Positions 1 through 13,958 of a DNA stretch of 64,000 nucleotides are shown piece after piece. The notes beneath the pieces were generated by a model. The model searched no databases and was not told the origin of the DNA. It was given only the letters and a program-made list of their open reading frames with translations. This DNA is from Pomphorhynchus laevis (Eukaryota; Acanthocephala; Palaeacanthocephala; Echinorhynchida; Pomphorhynchidae). Numbering within the stretch: the first letter of the stretch is position 1; every line of letters starts with the position of its first letter. The DNA is taken from assembly GCA_012934845.2 (NCBI GenBank), contig WNNJ02003827.1:1-64000 (forward strand), given 5' to 3'. Position numbers and translations under genes: made by a program.

Positions 1-3000
1 AAATGTTAAAAAATATTAAAAATACTAAAACATGCCTTATATATTTATTATAAAATAATGTTTTGAAATATTAAATAATTACAAACTATTGCTTAACGCC
101 ATATCTATATACTCGCATTTTTGACGGAAATATAAAAAATGTTAAAAAATATTAAAACATGCCTTATATATTTGCTTGAGAATAGTGGTTTGAAATATTA
201 AATAATTATAAGCCATTGCTTAACGCCATATCTATATAATCGCATTTTTGACAGAAATATAAAAAATGTTAAAAATATTAAAACATGCCTTATACCATAT
301 CTATATAATCGCATTTTTGACAGAAATATAAAAAATGTAAAAAAATATTAAAACATGCCTTATATATTTGCTTGAGAATAATGGTTTGAAATATTAAATA
401 ATTATTAAATATTGCTTAACGCCATTTCTATATAATCGCATTTTTGACAGAAATATTAAAAAATGTTAAAAAATATTAAAAATATTATAACATTCCTTAT
501 ATATTTATTATAAAATAATTGTTTGAAATATTAAATAATTATAAGCTATTGCTTATCGCCATATCCATATAATCGCATTTTTGACAGAAATATAAAAAAT
601 GTTAAAAAATATTAAAACATGCCTTATATATTTGCTTGAGAATAATGGTTTGAAATATTAAATAATTATAAACCATTGCTTAACGCCATTTCTATATAAT
701 CGCATTTTTGACAGAAAAACATGCCTTATATATTTGCTTGAGAATAATGGTTTGAAATATTAAATAATTATAAACTATTGCTTAACGCCATTTCTATATA
801 ATCGCATTTTTGACAGAAATATAAAAAATGTTAAAAATATTCAAACATGCCTTATATATTTGCTTGAGAATAATGGTTTGAAATATTAAATAATTATAAA
901 CTATTGCTTAACGCCATTTCTATATAATCGCATTTTTGACAGAAATATAAAAAATGTTAAAAATATTCAGACATGCCTTATATATTTGCTTGAGAATAAT
1001 GGTTTGAAATATTAAATAATTATAAGCCATTGATTAACGCCAATTTTATTTAATCGCATTTTTGACAGAAATATTAAAAAATGTTAAAAAATATTAAAAA
1101 TATTATTACATGCCTTATATATTGATTATAAAATATAGTTTTGAAATATTAAATAATTATAAACTATTGCTTATCGCCATATCTATATAATCGCATTTTT
1201 GACAGAAATATAAAAAATGTTAAAAAATATTAAAACATGCCTTATATATTTGCTTGAGAATAGTGATTTGAAATATTAAATAATTATAAGCCATTGCTTA
1301 ACGCCATATCTATATAATCGCATTTTTGACAGAAATATAAAAAATGTTAAAAAATATTAAAACATGCCTTATATATTTGCTTGAGAATAATGGTTTGAAA
1401 TATTAAATAATTATAAACTATTGCTTAACGCCATTTCTATATAATCGCATTTTTGACAGAAATATAAAAAATGTTAAAAATATTCAGACATGCCTTATAT
1501 ATTTGCTTGAGAATAATGGTTTGAAATATTAAATAATTATAAGCCATTGATTAACGCCAATTTTATTTAATAGCATTTTTGACAGAAATATTAAAAAATG
1601 TTAAAAAATATTAAAAATATTATTACATGCCTTATAAATTTATTATAAAATAATGTTTTGAAATATTAAATAATTATAAACTATTGCTTATCGCCATATC
1701 TATATAATCGCATTTTTGACAGAAATATAAAAAATGTTAAAAATATTAAAACATGCCTTATATATTTGCTTGAGAATAATGGTTTGAAATATTAAATAAT
1801 TATAAACTATTGCTTAACGCCATTTCTATATAATCGCATTTTTGACAGAAATATAAAAAATGTTAAAAAATATTAAAAATATTATTACATGCCTTATATA
1901 TTTATTATAAAATAATGGTTTGAAATATTAAATAATTATAAGCCATTGCTTATCGCCATATCTATATAATCGCATTTTTGACAGAAATATAACAAATGTT
2001 AAAAAATATTAAAAATATTCAAACATGCCTTATATATTTGCTTGAGAATAATGGTTTGAAATATTAAATAATTATAAACTATTGCTTAACGCCATATCTA
2101 TATAATCGCATTTTTGACAGAAATATAAAAAATGTTAAAAAATATTAAAAATATTAAAATATGCCTTATATATTTATTATAAAATAATGTTTTGAAATAT
2201 TAAATAATTATAAACTATTGCTTATCGCCATATCTATATAATCGCATTTTTGACAGAAATATTAAAAAATGTTAAAAAATATTAAAAATATTAAAACATG
2301 CCTTATATATTTATTATAAAATAATGTTTTGAAATATTAAATAATTATAAACTATTGCTTAACGCCATTCTATATAATCGCATTTTTGACAGAAATATAA
2401 AAAATGTTAAAAAATATTAAAACATGCCTTATATATTTGCTTGAGAATAGTGGTTTGAAATATTAAATAATTATAAGCCATTGCTTAACGCCATATCTAT
2501 ATAATCGCATTTTTGACAGAAATATAAAAAATGTTAAAAAATATTAAAACATGCCTTATACCATATCTATATAATCGCATTTTTGACAGAAATATAAAAA
2601 ATGTAAAAAAATATTAAAACATGCCTTATATATTTGCTTGAGAATAATGGTTTGAAATATTAAATAATTATTAAATATTGCTTAACGCCATTTCTATATA
2701 ATCGCATTTTTGACAGAAATATTAAAAAATGTTAAAAAATATTAAAAATATTATAACATGCCTTATATATTTATTATAAAATAATTTTTGAAATATTAAA
2801 TAATTATAAACTATTGCTTATCGCCATATCTATATAATCGCATTTTTGACAGAAATATAAAAAATGTTAAAAAATATTAAAACATGCCTTATATATTTGC
2901 TTGAGAATAATGGTTTGAAATATTAAATAATTATAAACTATTGCTTAACGCCATTTCTATATAATCGCATTTTTGACAGAAATATAAAAAATGTTAAAAA

Positions 3001-4410
3001 ATATTAAAACATGCCTTATATATTTGCTTGAGAATAATGGTTTGAAATATTAAATAATTATAAACTATTGCTTAACGCCATTTCTATATAATCGCATTTT
3101 TGACAGAAATATAAAAAATGTTAAAAATATTCAAACATGCCTTATATATTTGCTTGAGAATAATGGTTTGAAATATTAAATAATTATAAACTATTGCTTA
3201 ACGCCATTTCTATATAATCGCATTTTTGACAGAAATATAAAAAATGTTAAAAATATTCAGACATGCCTTATATATTTGCTTGAGAATAATGGTTTGAAAT
3301 ATTAAATAATTATAAGCCATTGATTAACGCCAATTTTATTTAATCGCATTTTTGACAGAAATATTAAAAAATGTTAAAAAATATTAAAAATATTATTACA
3401 TGCCTTATATATTTATTATAAAATAATGTTTTGAAATATTAAATAATTATAAACTATTGCTTATCGCCATATCTATATAATCGCATTTTTGACAGAAATA
3501 TAAAAAATGTTAAAAAATATTAAAACATGCCTTATATATTTGCTTGAGAATAATGGTTTGAAATATTAAATAATTATAAACTATTGCTTAACGCCATTTC
3601 TATATAATCGCATTTTTGACAGAAATATAAAAAATGTTAAAAAATATTAAAACATGCCTTATATATTTGCTTGAGAATAATGGTTTGAAATATTAAATAA
3701 TTATAAACTATTGCTTAACGCCATTTCTATATAATCGCATTTTTGACAGAAATATAAAAAATGTTAAAAATATTCAGACATGCCTTATATATTTGCTTGA
3801 GAATAATGGTTTGAAATATTAAATAATTATAAGCCATTGATTAACGCCAATTTTATTTAATCGCATTTTTGACAGAAATATTAAAAAATGTTAAAAAATA
3901 TTAAAAATATTATTACATGCCTTATATATTTATTATAAAATAATGTTTTGAAATATTAAATAATTATAAACTATTGCTTATCGCCATATCTATATAATCG
4001 CATTTTTGACAGAAATATAAAAAATGTTAAAAAATATTAAAACATGCCTTATATATTTGCTTGAGAATAATGGTTTGAAATATTAAATAATTATAAACTA
4101 TTGCTTAACGCCATATCTATATAATCGCATTTTTGACAGAAATATAAAAAATGTTAAAAAATATTAAAAATATTATTACATGCCTTATATATTTATTATA
4201 AAATAATGTTTTGAAATATTAAATAATTATAAACTATTGCTTAACGCCATATCTATATAATCGCATTTTTGACAGAAATATAAAAAATGTTAAAAAATAT
4301 TAAAAATATTAAAACATTCCTTATATATTTATTATAAAATAATGTTTTGAAATATTAAATAATTATAAGCCATTGCTTATCGCCATATCTATTCAATCGC
4401 TTGACATAAA
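1..4410. repeat. AT-rich satellite array, ~127/137-bp units with higher-order repeat
   Basis: Tandem units begin at the window edge and run to about 4.4 kb. Each carries the block CGCATTTTTGACAGAAATAT, then A/T runs, ACATGCCTTATATATTT, and GAAATATTAAATAATTATAA. Two unit types mix: one of about 127 bp with TTGCTTGAGAATAATGG and one of about 137 bp with TTATTATAAAATAATG. Diagnostic variants recur at fixed distance: the shortened unit near 291 recurs near 2557, and the TGATTAACGCCAATTTT variants at 1031 and 1548 recur at 3321 and 3838. This gives a higher-order period of about 2.27-2.29 kb. The last unit decays near 4400. No coding potential is visible. The array continues beyond the window start. 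Confidence 0.95.
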
Positions 4411-5655
4411 TATTGAAAATACATATTAATAATTTATCATAATTAATTTATAAATTTTATTATTTTATAAAATGCAGCTGATATTACATTATTCAAATGA
4501 TGACATGTTCGGATAATGTGTTTGTAATCATCGTACTTTATTTTAAAGTTTTTGCAATTTATACGAGATGATATTTATTCAATTGGGAAATGTAAGGGAA
4601 ATGAAGGTTAATTTTTTTTTAACAATAAAGCCAATATTTTGTTATTTAAATAGCAACGGAGTCACATTGAGTGAGTGTAAATCATTATGCTAATAAAACT
4701 ATGCTAAACTTATAAAGTCAAGTTTGATCCTATTGATCGTTCTTGAAAATACGTATCAGGTAGTATTTTAACAAATTCTTGATAGTTTCCTTATATATCG
4801 AAAGAATAAGTGTGTCCTCACACATTTTCTATATTGTCTTCTTCAGGTATTATCGACTGTTTTTCAAGTTTTGGATACGAATTTTTGTGAAGGCGTGAAC
4901 ATCAACAATTTGAATAGTTAGTACATTTTTATATCGTTATTTGTTAAATCTATGTTACATAAATCATGCTTAAATATGTTTTTACAAATAAGATTAACAA
5001 ATATATAATTTATAAACTGAAAAATACGATATTGATTTTTACAACATAGAAATAAACATGAAAAATACAATCGTTAATGCTAGTATATCGTAACTAACCA
5101 AATATTTTTTAATATTAAATTAATATTAAATACTTAAAATAGTTTACAAAATATTAATTATTTTTTATATTAAATTAATATTTTAATTATTAATATTTAA
5201 TAATTAATTAATATTAATTTAATTAATATTATTAATTATTAGTAATGTAATTATTACATTATTACTAACTGTAATCTAAATATTAAATAATTTGAAATTC
5301 GCTACATTATCTTAATCGTAATTCTTTTAATTCGCCAATGGCCTAAAAATCAATTTTACAAGGTTTCAAGGTACACATATCACCTGAGTGCTTGCCCATT
5401 AATTGTATAACTGCGCCATGATAAAATTTATATATTACTATATATAAAAGTAATATTTTCAATATTACTTTTTCAACAAGAGTAAAAAGCTCAGGTGATT
5501 GTTTTTACACCAAATGCATGTTTCAGCCACGAGGAAACTTACTGCAAATCAATATTTAACGATGTAAAATAAAAAGAAATGCTCAGGTACTTGTTTTTAC
5601 AATTTAAAGTACATTTAAATTTTCCCAAATTAGTTGTCCATAATTAACTTGTCAG
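4411..5655. other. Intergenic, no gene seen
   Basis: Very AT-rich sequence between the satellite and the EBP2 stop codon. It includes an almost pure A/T stretch at about 5100-5290. A short motif, GCTCAGGT followed by TTGTTTTTACA, occurs twice (near 5490 and 5581), with CACCTGAG inverted near 5382. I see no coding region, and the EBP2 3' UTR must lie at its right end. Confidence 0.5.
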
Positions 5656-8600
5656 TTAACTGGACCGTTTAGACTTATGAGTTGATCGTTTAGATTTATT
5701 AAACGTTCCTCGTTTTCCCTTTTTAGTCGTTATTGCTGCCGAACTTGCTGCTGTATTACGCTTCATTCCACGCTTCTTTCCACCTTGACCGTATTTCTTG
5801 TCTTTTGCTTTTCGCTTAGATTTCCTTAAAGGCAAAACACGACTTTAGCAGTAACTAATAAAGTGACATGATCTGTATGATTTTTTATGTGATAGTTATT
5901 AAATTTTTATTATTTCAATTCGAATTGACAATTCGTTTTGTTATGATAGAATATTTGTATACAATTACAAGATTGCATACAATTGCATACTAATTATAGA
6001 ATTGCATACTAACGAGTACATACAAACGTTTTAACTGATTAGTTCAAAGTCCGTTTGTTATTTCCTGCATCGACAATAAATTTATTTCAAAAAAATCGAC
6101 AGTCAATAGTTTATATGTGACTTCATGCATCACCGTATAAATTACCTGTACACTAATCACTTCTGAGATTAGTGCACTGATTAATTTGTTAAGTACTGAA
6201 TATATTTTTCATTGAAAAATCGAGATAATACGTAGAGCTTGAAGTTACTATCTTGAGATTAATAGCACGTTGTTATACAATGTGACTTTAACCATTTATT
6301 GTTAAATTTACCTTCTAAAAGTATTTCTTAAAGTTATAAATTCGTTAAATAAGCATATATTACTATAGGAACGAAGAAGAAGAAAAAATATCCTTTATTT
6401 GATTAAAATTCTCTATATTTCGATTGCTCCTGCTATAATCATCAGGATTATAAAAAAATGTTTCAAAAAATGTAACATTTTTTCTTGTAATCCTGATGAT
6501 GATAACAGGAGCAATCGAAATATAGAGAATTTTAATCAAATAAAGGATATTTTTTTTTCTTTTTCGTTCCTATAATAATATATATTTGAAATGGAAGAAG
6601 ATTGTGGATTTAGTATTTATTATCATTAAATAAGCGTTATTGTAGTGTGTGATTAATATCGGATAGTTTTAATAACCTGACGTCCACTAAATCTCATTCA
6701 GAAATGAACGAGCTATTCATTACTAAAATACTCACATGTAATTACGTAATAAGTAAATCATTTAGCGGGTGCTATTAATAGTAACCAAATGTACTGTCGA
6801 AGCAATAGTTTTCAATTTAAACTATGTATATAAAACAAGGATAACTAAATAATTATAGTCTTCTTTTAATAAAATGTTAATGAAATTGAATAGTGTAAAA
6901 TGAAACTAGAAATAAAAATATTAAATGCAATTTATTCTGATTTAGCTACTTTTACTTTTAGTAAAACCTGCGCTATATGCAATTCAATGTGGAGGTTGAG
7001 AAGTTACGAAAATTATTCGGAACTAGATCAACACCTTGCAAAAACATCAAAAAATCGCCAAACTCCTTAAACTGTCTTTGTCAAATGAATTTTCTTAACG
7101 ACAATAATCGTAATTTAAATAAATTCTACTATGCGTGTACTTTGAGATCATTTTTAAAACAAATTTATAATTTGTATGAAGTGCAAATATTAGTAATTTA
7201 ATAATTAGTTGTAATTTCACTTAAAAATAATTCTTTTTATTTAGCCATTCAAATTATGATTTTACTAAAAAATAAAGTAATTTAAAATTAGAGAAGAAAA
7301 TTGACTCACTTTGGTTTATTGCGAACACGAGTAGATCCGCCCTCGTCAATTTTTTTCTTTAATAGTTCAACAGACTGCTGATCGCCTAAACACAATAAGC
7401 TTATTTGATTGTTGAACAAAATACTAACACGCCAAAACCTTTTTTGTATTTCTTCATGAGTTCACCAAACTCCCTTTTTTCTTTCGATTTCTGCAGTTCA
7501 ACGCTAATTTGTGTTTGTTTACCCAGTTTCTTAAGCTGACGAAGATGACGCAACCGTTGTTTCTCTTTTGTTTCAGAAAGCTTCTCTTGCAACCTTTGTG
7601 AAACCTAAAAAATATTAGAAGGCAAACTTTAACAGACAAAACAATAGATCGTAATATTTAAACAACAATACAATTTTAATATTTTTTAATTATACCTGAT
7701 TTATTTCAAAAATTATATTCAAGGTATCCCGCAAATGGGCTCATTTAAAACAAACAAAATTAAAATAAGTATTCATTTGATGTAATCACCGTCTCCGTAT
7801 TGGAATGTTGTCAGAATGGCGCAGGATCTTTGATCTTGATGATCTTAAACAAGCCGATACCATTCTAGCCGAAGATATGCCGATTGAGGTGCGCAAAGCG
7901 CTCATCTCATCACTACAGTCTGTTCGTTTTTTATCTGCTATTTTTCTAGCTAAGTTCTTGACAAAGCAGACGCTGAAGGTCCAATAGCACCCTTGGTCGA
8001 AATTACAAATGGAGAAAAGGATGCATTTTCAATATCAATAATTCGTTCTTCATATTTCGCTCGCTTTCTGCTTTCGTGATATTCAAATGCAGCGGATGGT
8101 GACTTAATGGTATAGGATGGTGCAAGATTATTGAAGATACAAACGTCGATGAACGTTCGCTCCATCCTAGTTCCAAAAAGTCCGTTGCACACAATATCTG
8201 CTCGAACTTCATGTTTGCGAGTTGTCGTACTGGTCAAAAAGTTGTAGCATTCGGGTACTGCTGACAGGCACGGTTCCAAGGCAACACAGCTACATGCAGT
8301 GGAGAAATATCTAGATAGTGTATCTCGTATCTCGTTATGTCTAATTATTGTCAAGGCACCCCTACGACACGATAACGCATGACAGCAAGACATCTCTGAT
8401 CCACAGATGCATATACCCGATATGTCGTTTGGAGTCCATCAATACCGTGCTGCGACAACATCTTGAAATTCATGATGTGACAGGTGGAATGATTTAAACG
8501 ATAGTGGACGGATTGTTAACCAGCTAAATGCGCCCTTCAAACTAGCGTTCTGTAAAATATTTTCCGCATCCTCGAATAATCTGACGATATCAGCTCTTTT

Positions 8601-11600
8601 GGCTATGGCAGTGGCTAAGTTTGTGCTGGTTATAAGTCTTCGGGCCTCATGTTGGGCATCAATTAATTCAGAAAAACTCAAATCTTTTGAGCAGGTGGAC
8701 GTAAAAATTCTTGACGACTCAAACTGCGATACTGCTTCCACGATAGGACTTCTGATGCCAAGACCACCAACGGACGTTGGTAATGCAATAATTTGCTTCT
8801 GCATGTCAGATAGTTCGGTGTTGACAAGTATTTGTACAAATTGCCCATAAATCTAATCGTGTAATGGTTGCATGCTTTCAGGAGTGATTTTGGTCGTCCT
8901 TGAAAGGTGTATCCACTTTGATTGGGCTCCATATACGAATGCAGAATAAGCCGAGTGTGCATCAAACCTAGCAGCGTCAGTCAGCTTAGTGATTAGAGAG
9001 ATATACTTTGAAATCCGGCTGTGTACATCAGATTGTTTATATGTTGACGAACCAATTGGAGAACCAATGGATAACCAAACCATCTGTCAAGACTTCTATG
9101 CTCGTTCCTGTAAACGCCGACTTTGTGAGATCTTCATTATTAGAATGTATCAACAGATTCGACTTTCCTGGATTTGCAATATAGCCGTAGTGGTGACCGT
9201 TGTCCGCAAGCCATTCCCACGCCTTGTACAGTGTAGATACGCTACCAACAAATGAAGCATCATCCGCATACCATCTCTGGAAAAGGCCGGGAACTGAGGC
9301 TTGTAGACGATGAATAAGCACCAACGAAGATACGGCAAAAGCCGCCATTGCCAAAGTGGTCCCCTTGTGTTAGGCCTTATTGTGCCATCATAATATCGCC
9401 TTCCCCGATAAGCTGCGTAGTATGTTAATATGTATTGTAAGGTGGCACAGATAAAGCTGGACATACCATCGCAACATTTGCCAGCAATAGTTTTATATTG
9501 ACACAATTGAAAGCATTCGCTGCATCGATAGCAAGTAAGCCAACCATATTGCTTCTCGAGAATTCACTGTTTATGCTACGAATCGCATATTCAATACCTG
9601 CATGCTGACCGGCACAAAGTTGCATAACGCCTGCTACTGCTTGCAATTTTAAGGAAGCAACTTCGAGAATAACCTTACCGATTAATCGTCGGACGACCTC
9701 GCCAACTCCTATTGGCCTAATCCCTGGTTTTTTATTGAGTGCGATTATTCTGCTGGCCGTGAATGCCTCCATATCGGTGGGGTTTATTGCTTCTGTGGCA
9801 ATTTTATAAGCCATGTCAGCTAAAACATCGGCAAGACGCTGAGAGTGAGTCTTGAAACTGCTCAATAACGTTTTCATTATAACATCAGTCATTCCGGATG
9901 GACCCGCACCGCCTTGTAATTTTTTAGCAGCTTTCATTATCCTGGTTCTATCAATAACTGTGTATTCAATTGGGTGGTGAGAAATACTCCCACTGAGACT
10001 ATTTTCTTGGAGAGTGACCGCTTCCACGTCTCTGGCAGCGGGATGAAGATCTAGCAGAATATTCTTAATCGTCTGTCCATTCAGTTCGTCGTTCATCTTG
10101 AAAAAGGCTGGTTCGTCAGACTCTTTTATAGTAAGACTATTAAGCGCACCTCTTGTGTTTCCGGATTGCATGAGCCGAGAAAATGATTTTAAACAGTCAT
10201 TGTGCTTCGTACGTGGTTTTCTAGTCTGAGCATTCACGGCATTTTGAAGAACAATAACTTCATCTAGCAAGACTATGAAATCACCTTTCTGCCATGCATC
10301 CAAGCGTGTTTCAAGAGCCTTTCGCAATGCGGCTATTTTTCTCGTCAGTAATCTTTAATAAAAATTTAATAATTAAATAATAAATAATTATAAATAATAA
10401 ATAATCTTCTTATAAGATTTTATATAACTTAAATCAAGTTAAAATAAAAAATTGAAATTTAAAATAAAAGTCAATTTTTATGAATTGACTAATAAATAAC
10501 AGACGTCGTATCAGAATAAGGATTAGAATTAGGTGGAACTGCTCTGTTATAATATTTCGGACTCTATTCCTCGACCCCACATAGCAGCGGGGCCAAATAC
10601 ATGTTAATGACTATTGAGAATTAACAACATTGCATATCCAATTACAAAGAGAAAATATTTACAGAAAATATCCCTATCCATAATTTAATATGGTTAAAAT
10701 TTCGATCGAATTACTAGTTTCTTTAGATCATTCAGGATGTCGTAAATGTTGAAAAATATCGAGCGCTAAGATTGATCATCACTCTGATCATCACAAATGT
10801 TAAAATAAAATTACACAAATTTCGCCAATAAAGAAATACTAAGACTTAAACTGTCATTTAATAAACTATTTGATACCCAAGATTCGAATATTTAAAATTC
10901 AAGAATTTAAGAATTACACACCATATCTCAAATTTATGTAAGAAAATAAACCAATGATTGAAATAGTTCTTCGAACACCAAATGGAAAATCAGTGTTCAA
11001 TTGCCTTGTTGATCAATTTGATCGTCAATTAAATAAAATATCAATTCGCACTGTTAATCGTACTGAATCCTAAATATTCTACGCGTTCCGATAATCCCAC
11101 GTTTTAAGCATTCTTATAATTAAAAACGATAAAGGCTTACCTTAGCCATGTGTAGGTCAGATTTTGCCATTTGTGCAAAATAGTCAGTTGGTCGATCAAC
11201 GACAATATTTAATTGTCTAATGCGAGGAATCCCCTCCAGTACCGATTGCTGAGCTTGGTTCATGCTAAAATACGAAATTTTTCAAATCTGAAACTAAATA
11301 AAAAATCTCACATGCACAATTCCCTTTTGATGTCATTTTTAGATAAAGTATCGTCACTGCAACATTCTTGTTGTGATAATGGATCATCTTTCTTCTTAGT
11401 TGAGTCGTCATCATCAGGCATTACCACATTGTAAGAAAACTCGGAAGCAACATCTAACCGTTCTATCCATGGCAACTTTAACTGTATTTCTGTATATTTA
11501 GACTTCATGGCTACCTGAAAACATGAAGTACGGATGATACATTGCATGATGTTAATTTATACATAAGGCTTTTATGTGAACCATAAATCGTAAAAATATT

Positions 11601-12338
11601 TGTCAAAAGCTAAAAATGCAATTAAAAACACCGTTTAAAATGGAAATAGATATTAATATTTTTTGAAAGAACCTACGAAAAATTTGACTCGTAAATATAT
11701 TTCTTGCATTTTTCTCGTGAAGTTAAAAACATTGACATTATAAGTCACAATGCGAATGTTCAAACACGCGTAGCTACGTATGCTACGAAGAATACACGTA
11801 GCGATTGATATCAGCATCGATTGATTTAAGAGCTTAAAAACGAAACAACAGAATAGTAAAGCATTGCGAGTTTCTTACTTTCCGTAAATATTTCCATTAA
11901 ATACAAACGACGAAGAAGATCTACAAAATGCTAACTGCAATAATTGGCATCGATTGGAAAGTGTATAAATAAATGTAATTAAGATGACAAGCCGTTTAGC
12001 GACTCTCTTGCGTAGAGCTTACATAAGTAGACTATCCTACTGACAGCTTACTGATCTGGACAGCATATTTACGGAAATTCTATTACTTAAAAATAGCTTA
12101 AAAGTACTTACTGCGTTGAAAATAGGAAGTGTATTATCATTAATCTCTAAATTAATGCCTGGTTTTAGCCTTCCATCATTTAAAGCAATTTGCAGCTAAA
12201 TTCGAGAGTAAGCTTGAAAATTAAATTAAAAATATTCGATACCTCTTCATCTGATTCATCGGATTGCTCGTTATGATCAAGATAATTAGAATATACATTT
12301 TTATCACCGTTGCTTTGTAGAATTTGATTTACAAACAT
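5656..12338 (-). CDS. EBNA1BP2: EBP2 / EBNA1BP2 ribosome-assembly factor, 7 exons
   Basis: rRNA-processing protein of the nucleolus, needed for early 60S subunit assembly (established for the EBP2 family). Exons, 5' to 3' on the minus strand: 12338-12243, 12195-12112, 11514-11312, 11264-11141, 7604-7439, 7385-7310, 5824-5656. All have GT..AG borders and consistent phase. The total is 918 nt, 305 residues, close to the human length. Landmarks: acidic N-terminus (QSDESDEE), GRLKPGINLEI at about residues 41-51, LPWIERLDV, the family signature RPTDYFAQMAKSD at residues 152-164, a basic coiled region (RLRHLRQLKKLGKQTQ), then a Lys-rich tail with KKYGQGGKKRG. The start ATG at 12338 is the first in the acidic exon. 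The phase-1 donor at 7439 was chosen because it alone keeps frame. Intron 4 (3.5 kb) contains a LINE and intron 6 a hairpin element. Three introns are 47-53 nt. Confidence 0.94.
6361..6578. mobile_element. Long hairpin (foldback) MITE in EBP2 intron 6
   Basis: A nearly perfect inverted repeat of about 100-bp arms around a short loop near 6455-6475. The ends read TATAGGAACGAAGAAG on the left and its complement CTTTTTCGTTCCTATA on the right. Inner arms include TTTGATTAAAATTCTC and ATTTCGATTGCTCCTG with their complements. A TA next to each end would fit a Tc1/mariner-type target duplication. There is no open reading frame. Near identity of the arms suggests a recent insertion or active arm correction. 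Confidence 0.85.
7790..10345 (-). mobile_element. 5'-truncated non-LTR retrotransposon (LINE A), RT plus C-terminal endonuclease-like region
   Basis: Lies in EBP2 intron 4 in the sense direction. The readable frame starts at 10327 (MRKALETRLDAW) and contains the RT N-terminal motif GGAGPSG, the segment RPIGVGEVVRRLIGK, AGQHAGIEYAI, and DAANAFNCVN. A shifted frame then carries the catalytic YADD at 9259-9270. Further on are GGLGIRSP (near 8750) and a C-terminal region with CICGSEMSCCHALSC, RHNEIRD, RADIV and FIDVCIFN. That order (Cys-His knuckle, RHN, two acidic motifs) resembles the restriction-like endonuclease of R2/R4/NeSL-type LINEs. The family assignment is inference. Several frame changes and stops make it a dead copy. 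The N-terminal part seen in the sister copy at 48.8-52.0 kb is missing. Confidence 0.85.
10400..10610 (-). repeat. Dispersed GGCCCC-block repeat, diverged copy in inverse orientation
   Basis: On the minus strand this reads the same block as the copies at 14.6, 20.5 and 53.4 kb: GGCCCCGCTGCTATG, then a degenerate middle, then AACGTCTGTTATTTATTAG-like and AATTGAC-type AT-rich sequence. The second stem half is eroded (AGAGCAG instead of CATAGCAG), so this is the oldest-looking copy. It abuts the 5' end of LINE A, so LINE A may have inserted into or beside it. Confidence 0.8.
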
Positions 12339-13958
12339 TTTTTTATCTGAAATGTCGACTGATATGTTTTCTATTAGTCAATTGAAATAAATATATAAAT
12401 TGTAGATTATGAAAAATTGTAATTACTTAATGGATCTTGATCACAATTATAGATTATAAAGTAAAATTAATATTTAATATACTAATCTCAACAATGCAAA
12501 CATCTTAAATGGCGAAAAATAAATTGTGATATTGATCATAGAAATATATATAAATTGTGATATAATTAATATTTTAATATTAATCATATTAAAATATGAT
12601 TAATATTTTAAAACGACGATAACCGTAAGTTGTTTAAATTCTTTTAATTTTAGTAAACTTAGAATGATATTTAAATTTATAAATTAGATTGTCATTTGAA
12701 AACTTGTGATTATTCAGAAAATCATAATGATTATGTTACATCATGCAATTTTAAAGCTCAAATAAAATTTAATATTTACAAATTAATTTTAAAAATTATA
12801 ATTTAAGTTTAAAATTTACAATTTAAATTTATTAATTTTAAGTATTTAAAAATTAATACTTAATATGAAAAATAATATAATTGTTTAGTCTTAGAAAATT
12901 GTTTATGATTGCCTAAATAATTGCCTTAATTCATTTATTCACAAATAAAAAATATACTATATTTATAATATTCACAAATATTATAAATATATTATTCATA
13001 AATATAGTATTCACAAATATACTATGAAATTCAAAATAAACGATTAAAACATTATCTTAACTACTTCTGAGATATTAAAAAAGTTATTGACGATAATTAT
13101 TTATGCTGGTAAACGATACAATAAAGGATACTTTAATATGGTATTAAATGATATATAGTCGTATGGTGTATAAATCGCTTTTATTTTAAAACTAAATAAT
13201 CTATCGCGTAAAGTTTCATAAATGAAGATAATATTTCAAAATTGAACGAATATGTAAGAGTTATAGAAACAGTTTAATATTTGGACGAGCTTATGCGAAT
13301 ATATTGCAATGGCAGTTAACAATTTTTGCAGAGCGATGGTAACTAGAATTGTCGAGAGCTTTCTTTTTTTAAAACTGAAAAAATAATAATAATTTTAGGC
13401 TTCCACTGATTTTATATTTTTTATTGACAAAAAATCAAACCATTTTTATCAATAAATAATTAACGGGCATTCATTTTCATCTAAAAGCTATATGTTAATG
13501 TTACCTAACACTGCGATATGTAAACAAGTCGTTACAACTAATTGTAATGAATAACAATAAGTTTTAAAATTTAGAGATTAAAACTTTTAAATCACATTAA
13601 AAAATTCATAAATTAGTGAATCGTACATGGAGTAAATTATACGAATATCGAATATCAAGCTCAAGTTGGCGACAATTACCACCGCTGATTTACAAAACGA
13701 TTAAACAATTTCAATAAAGACAATTAAAAGAGCTAAAAAGTGAATTACAATTAACAATTACTAGAACAGATAGTATTAAAACATATTTACAAGAACCAGT
13801 ACTGCAAAATTTATAAGCTATCGAGACAAAAAGTTTTTCTTATTCAGATAGATCTGCATTTGAAAAATCACTTTTATCCGACTGCGCAAACATCAAAGGT
13901 TTGTTTTCAAAGCTAAAATTAAATAAAATGTAATCAATAAAATATAATGAAGCATGTA
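12339..13958. other. CTR9-EBP2 intergenic gap
   Basis: 1.6 kb of AT-rich sequence between the CTR9 stop codon and the EBP2 start codon, both on the minus strand. It must hold the CTR9 3' UTR and the EBP2 promoter. I see no convincing coding region and no repeat shared with the rest of the window. Confidence 0.5.

Noticed and set aside
6977-7201. 74-residue plus-strand frame
   Set aside because: Lies in an EBP2 intron, composition is like random AT-rich DNA, no motif.
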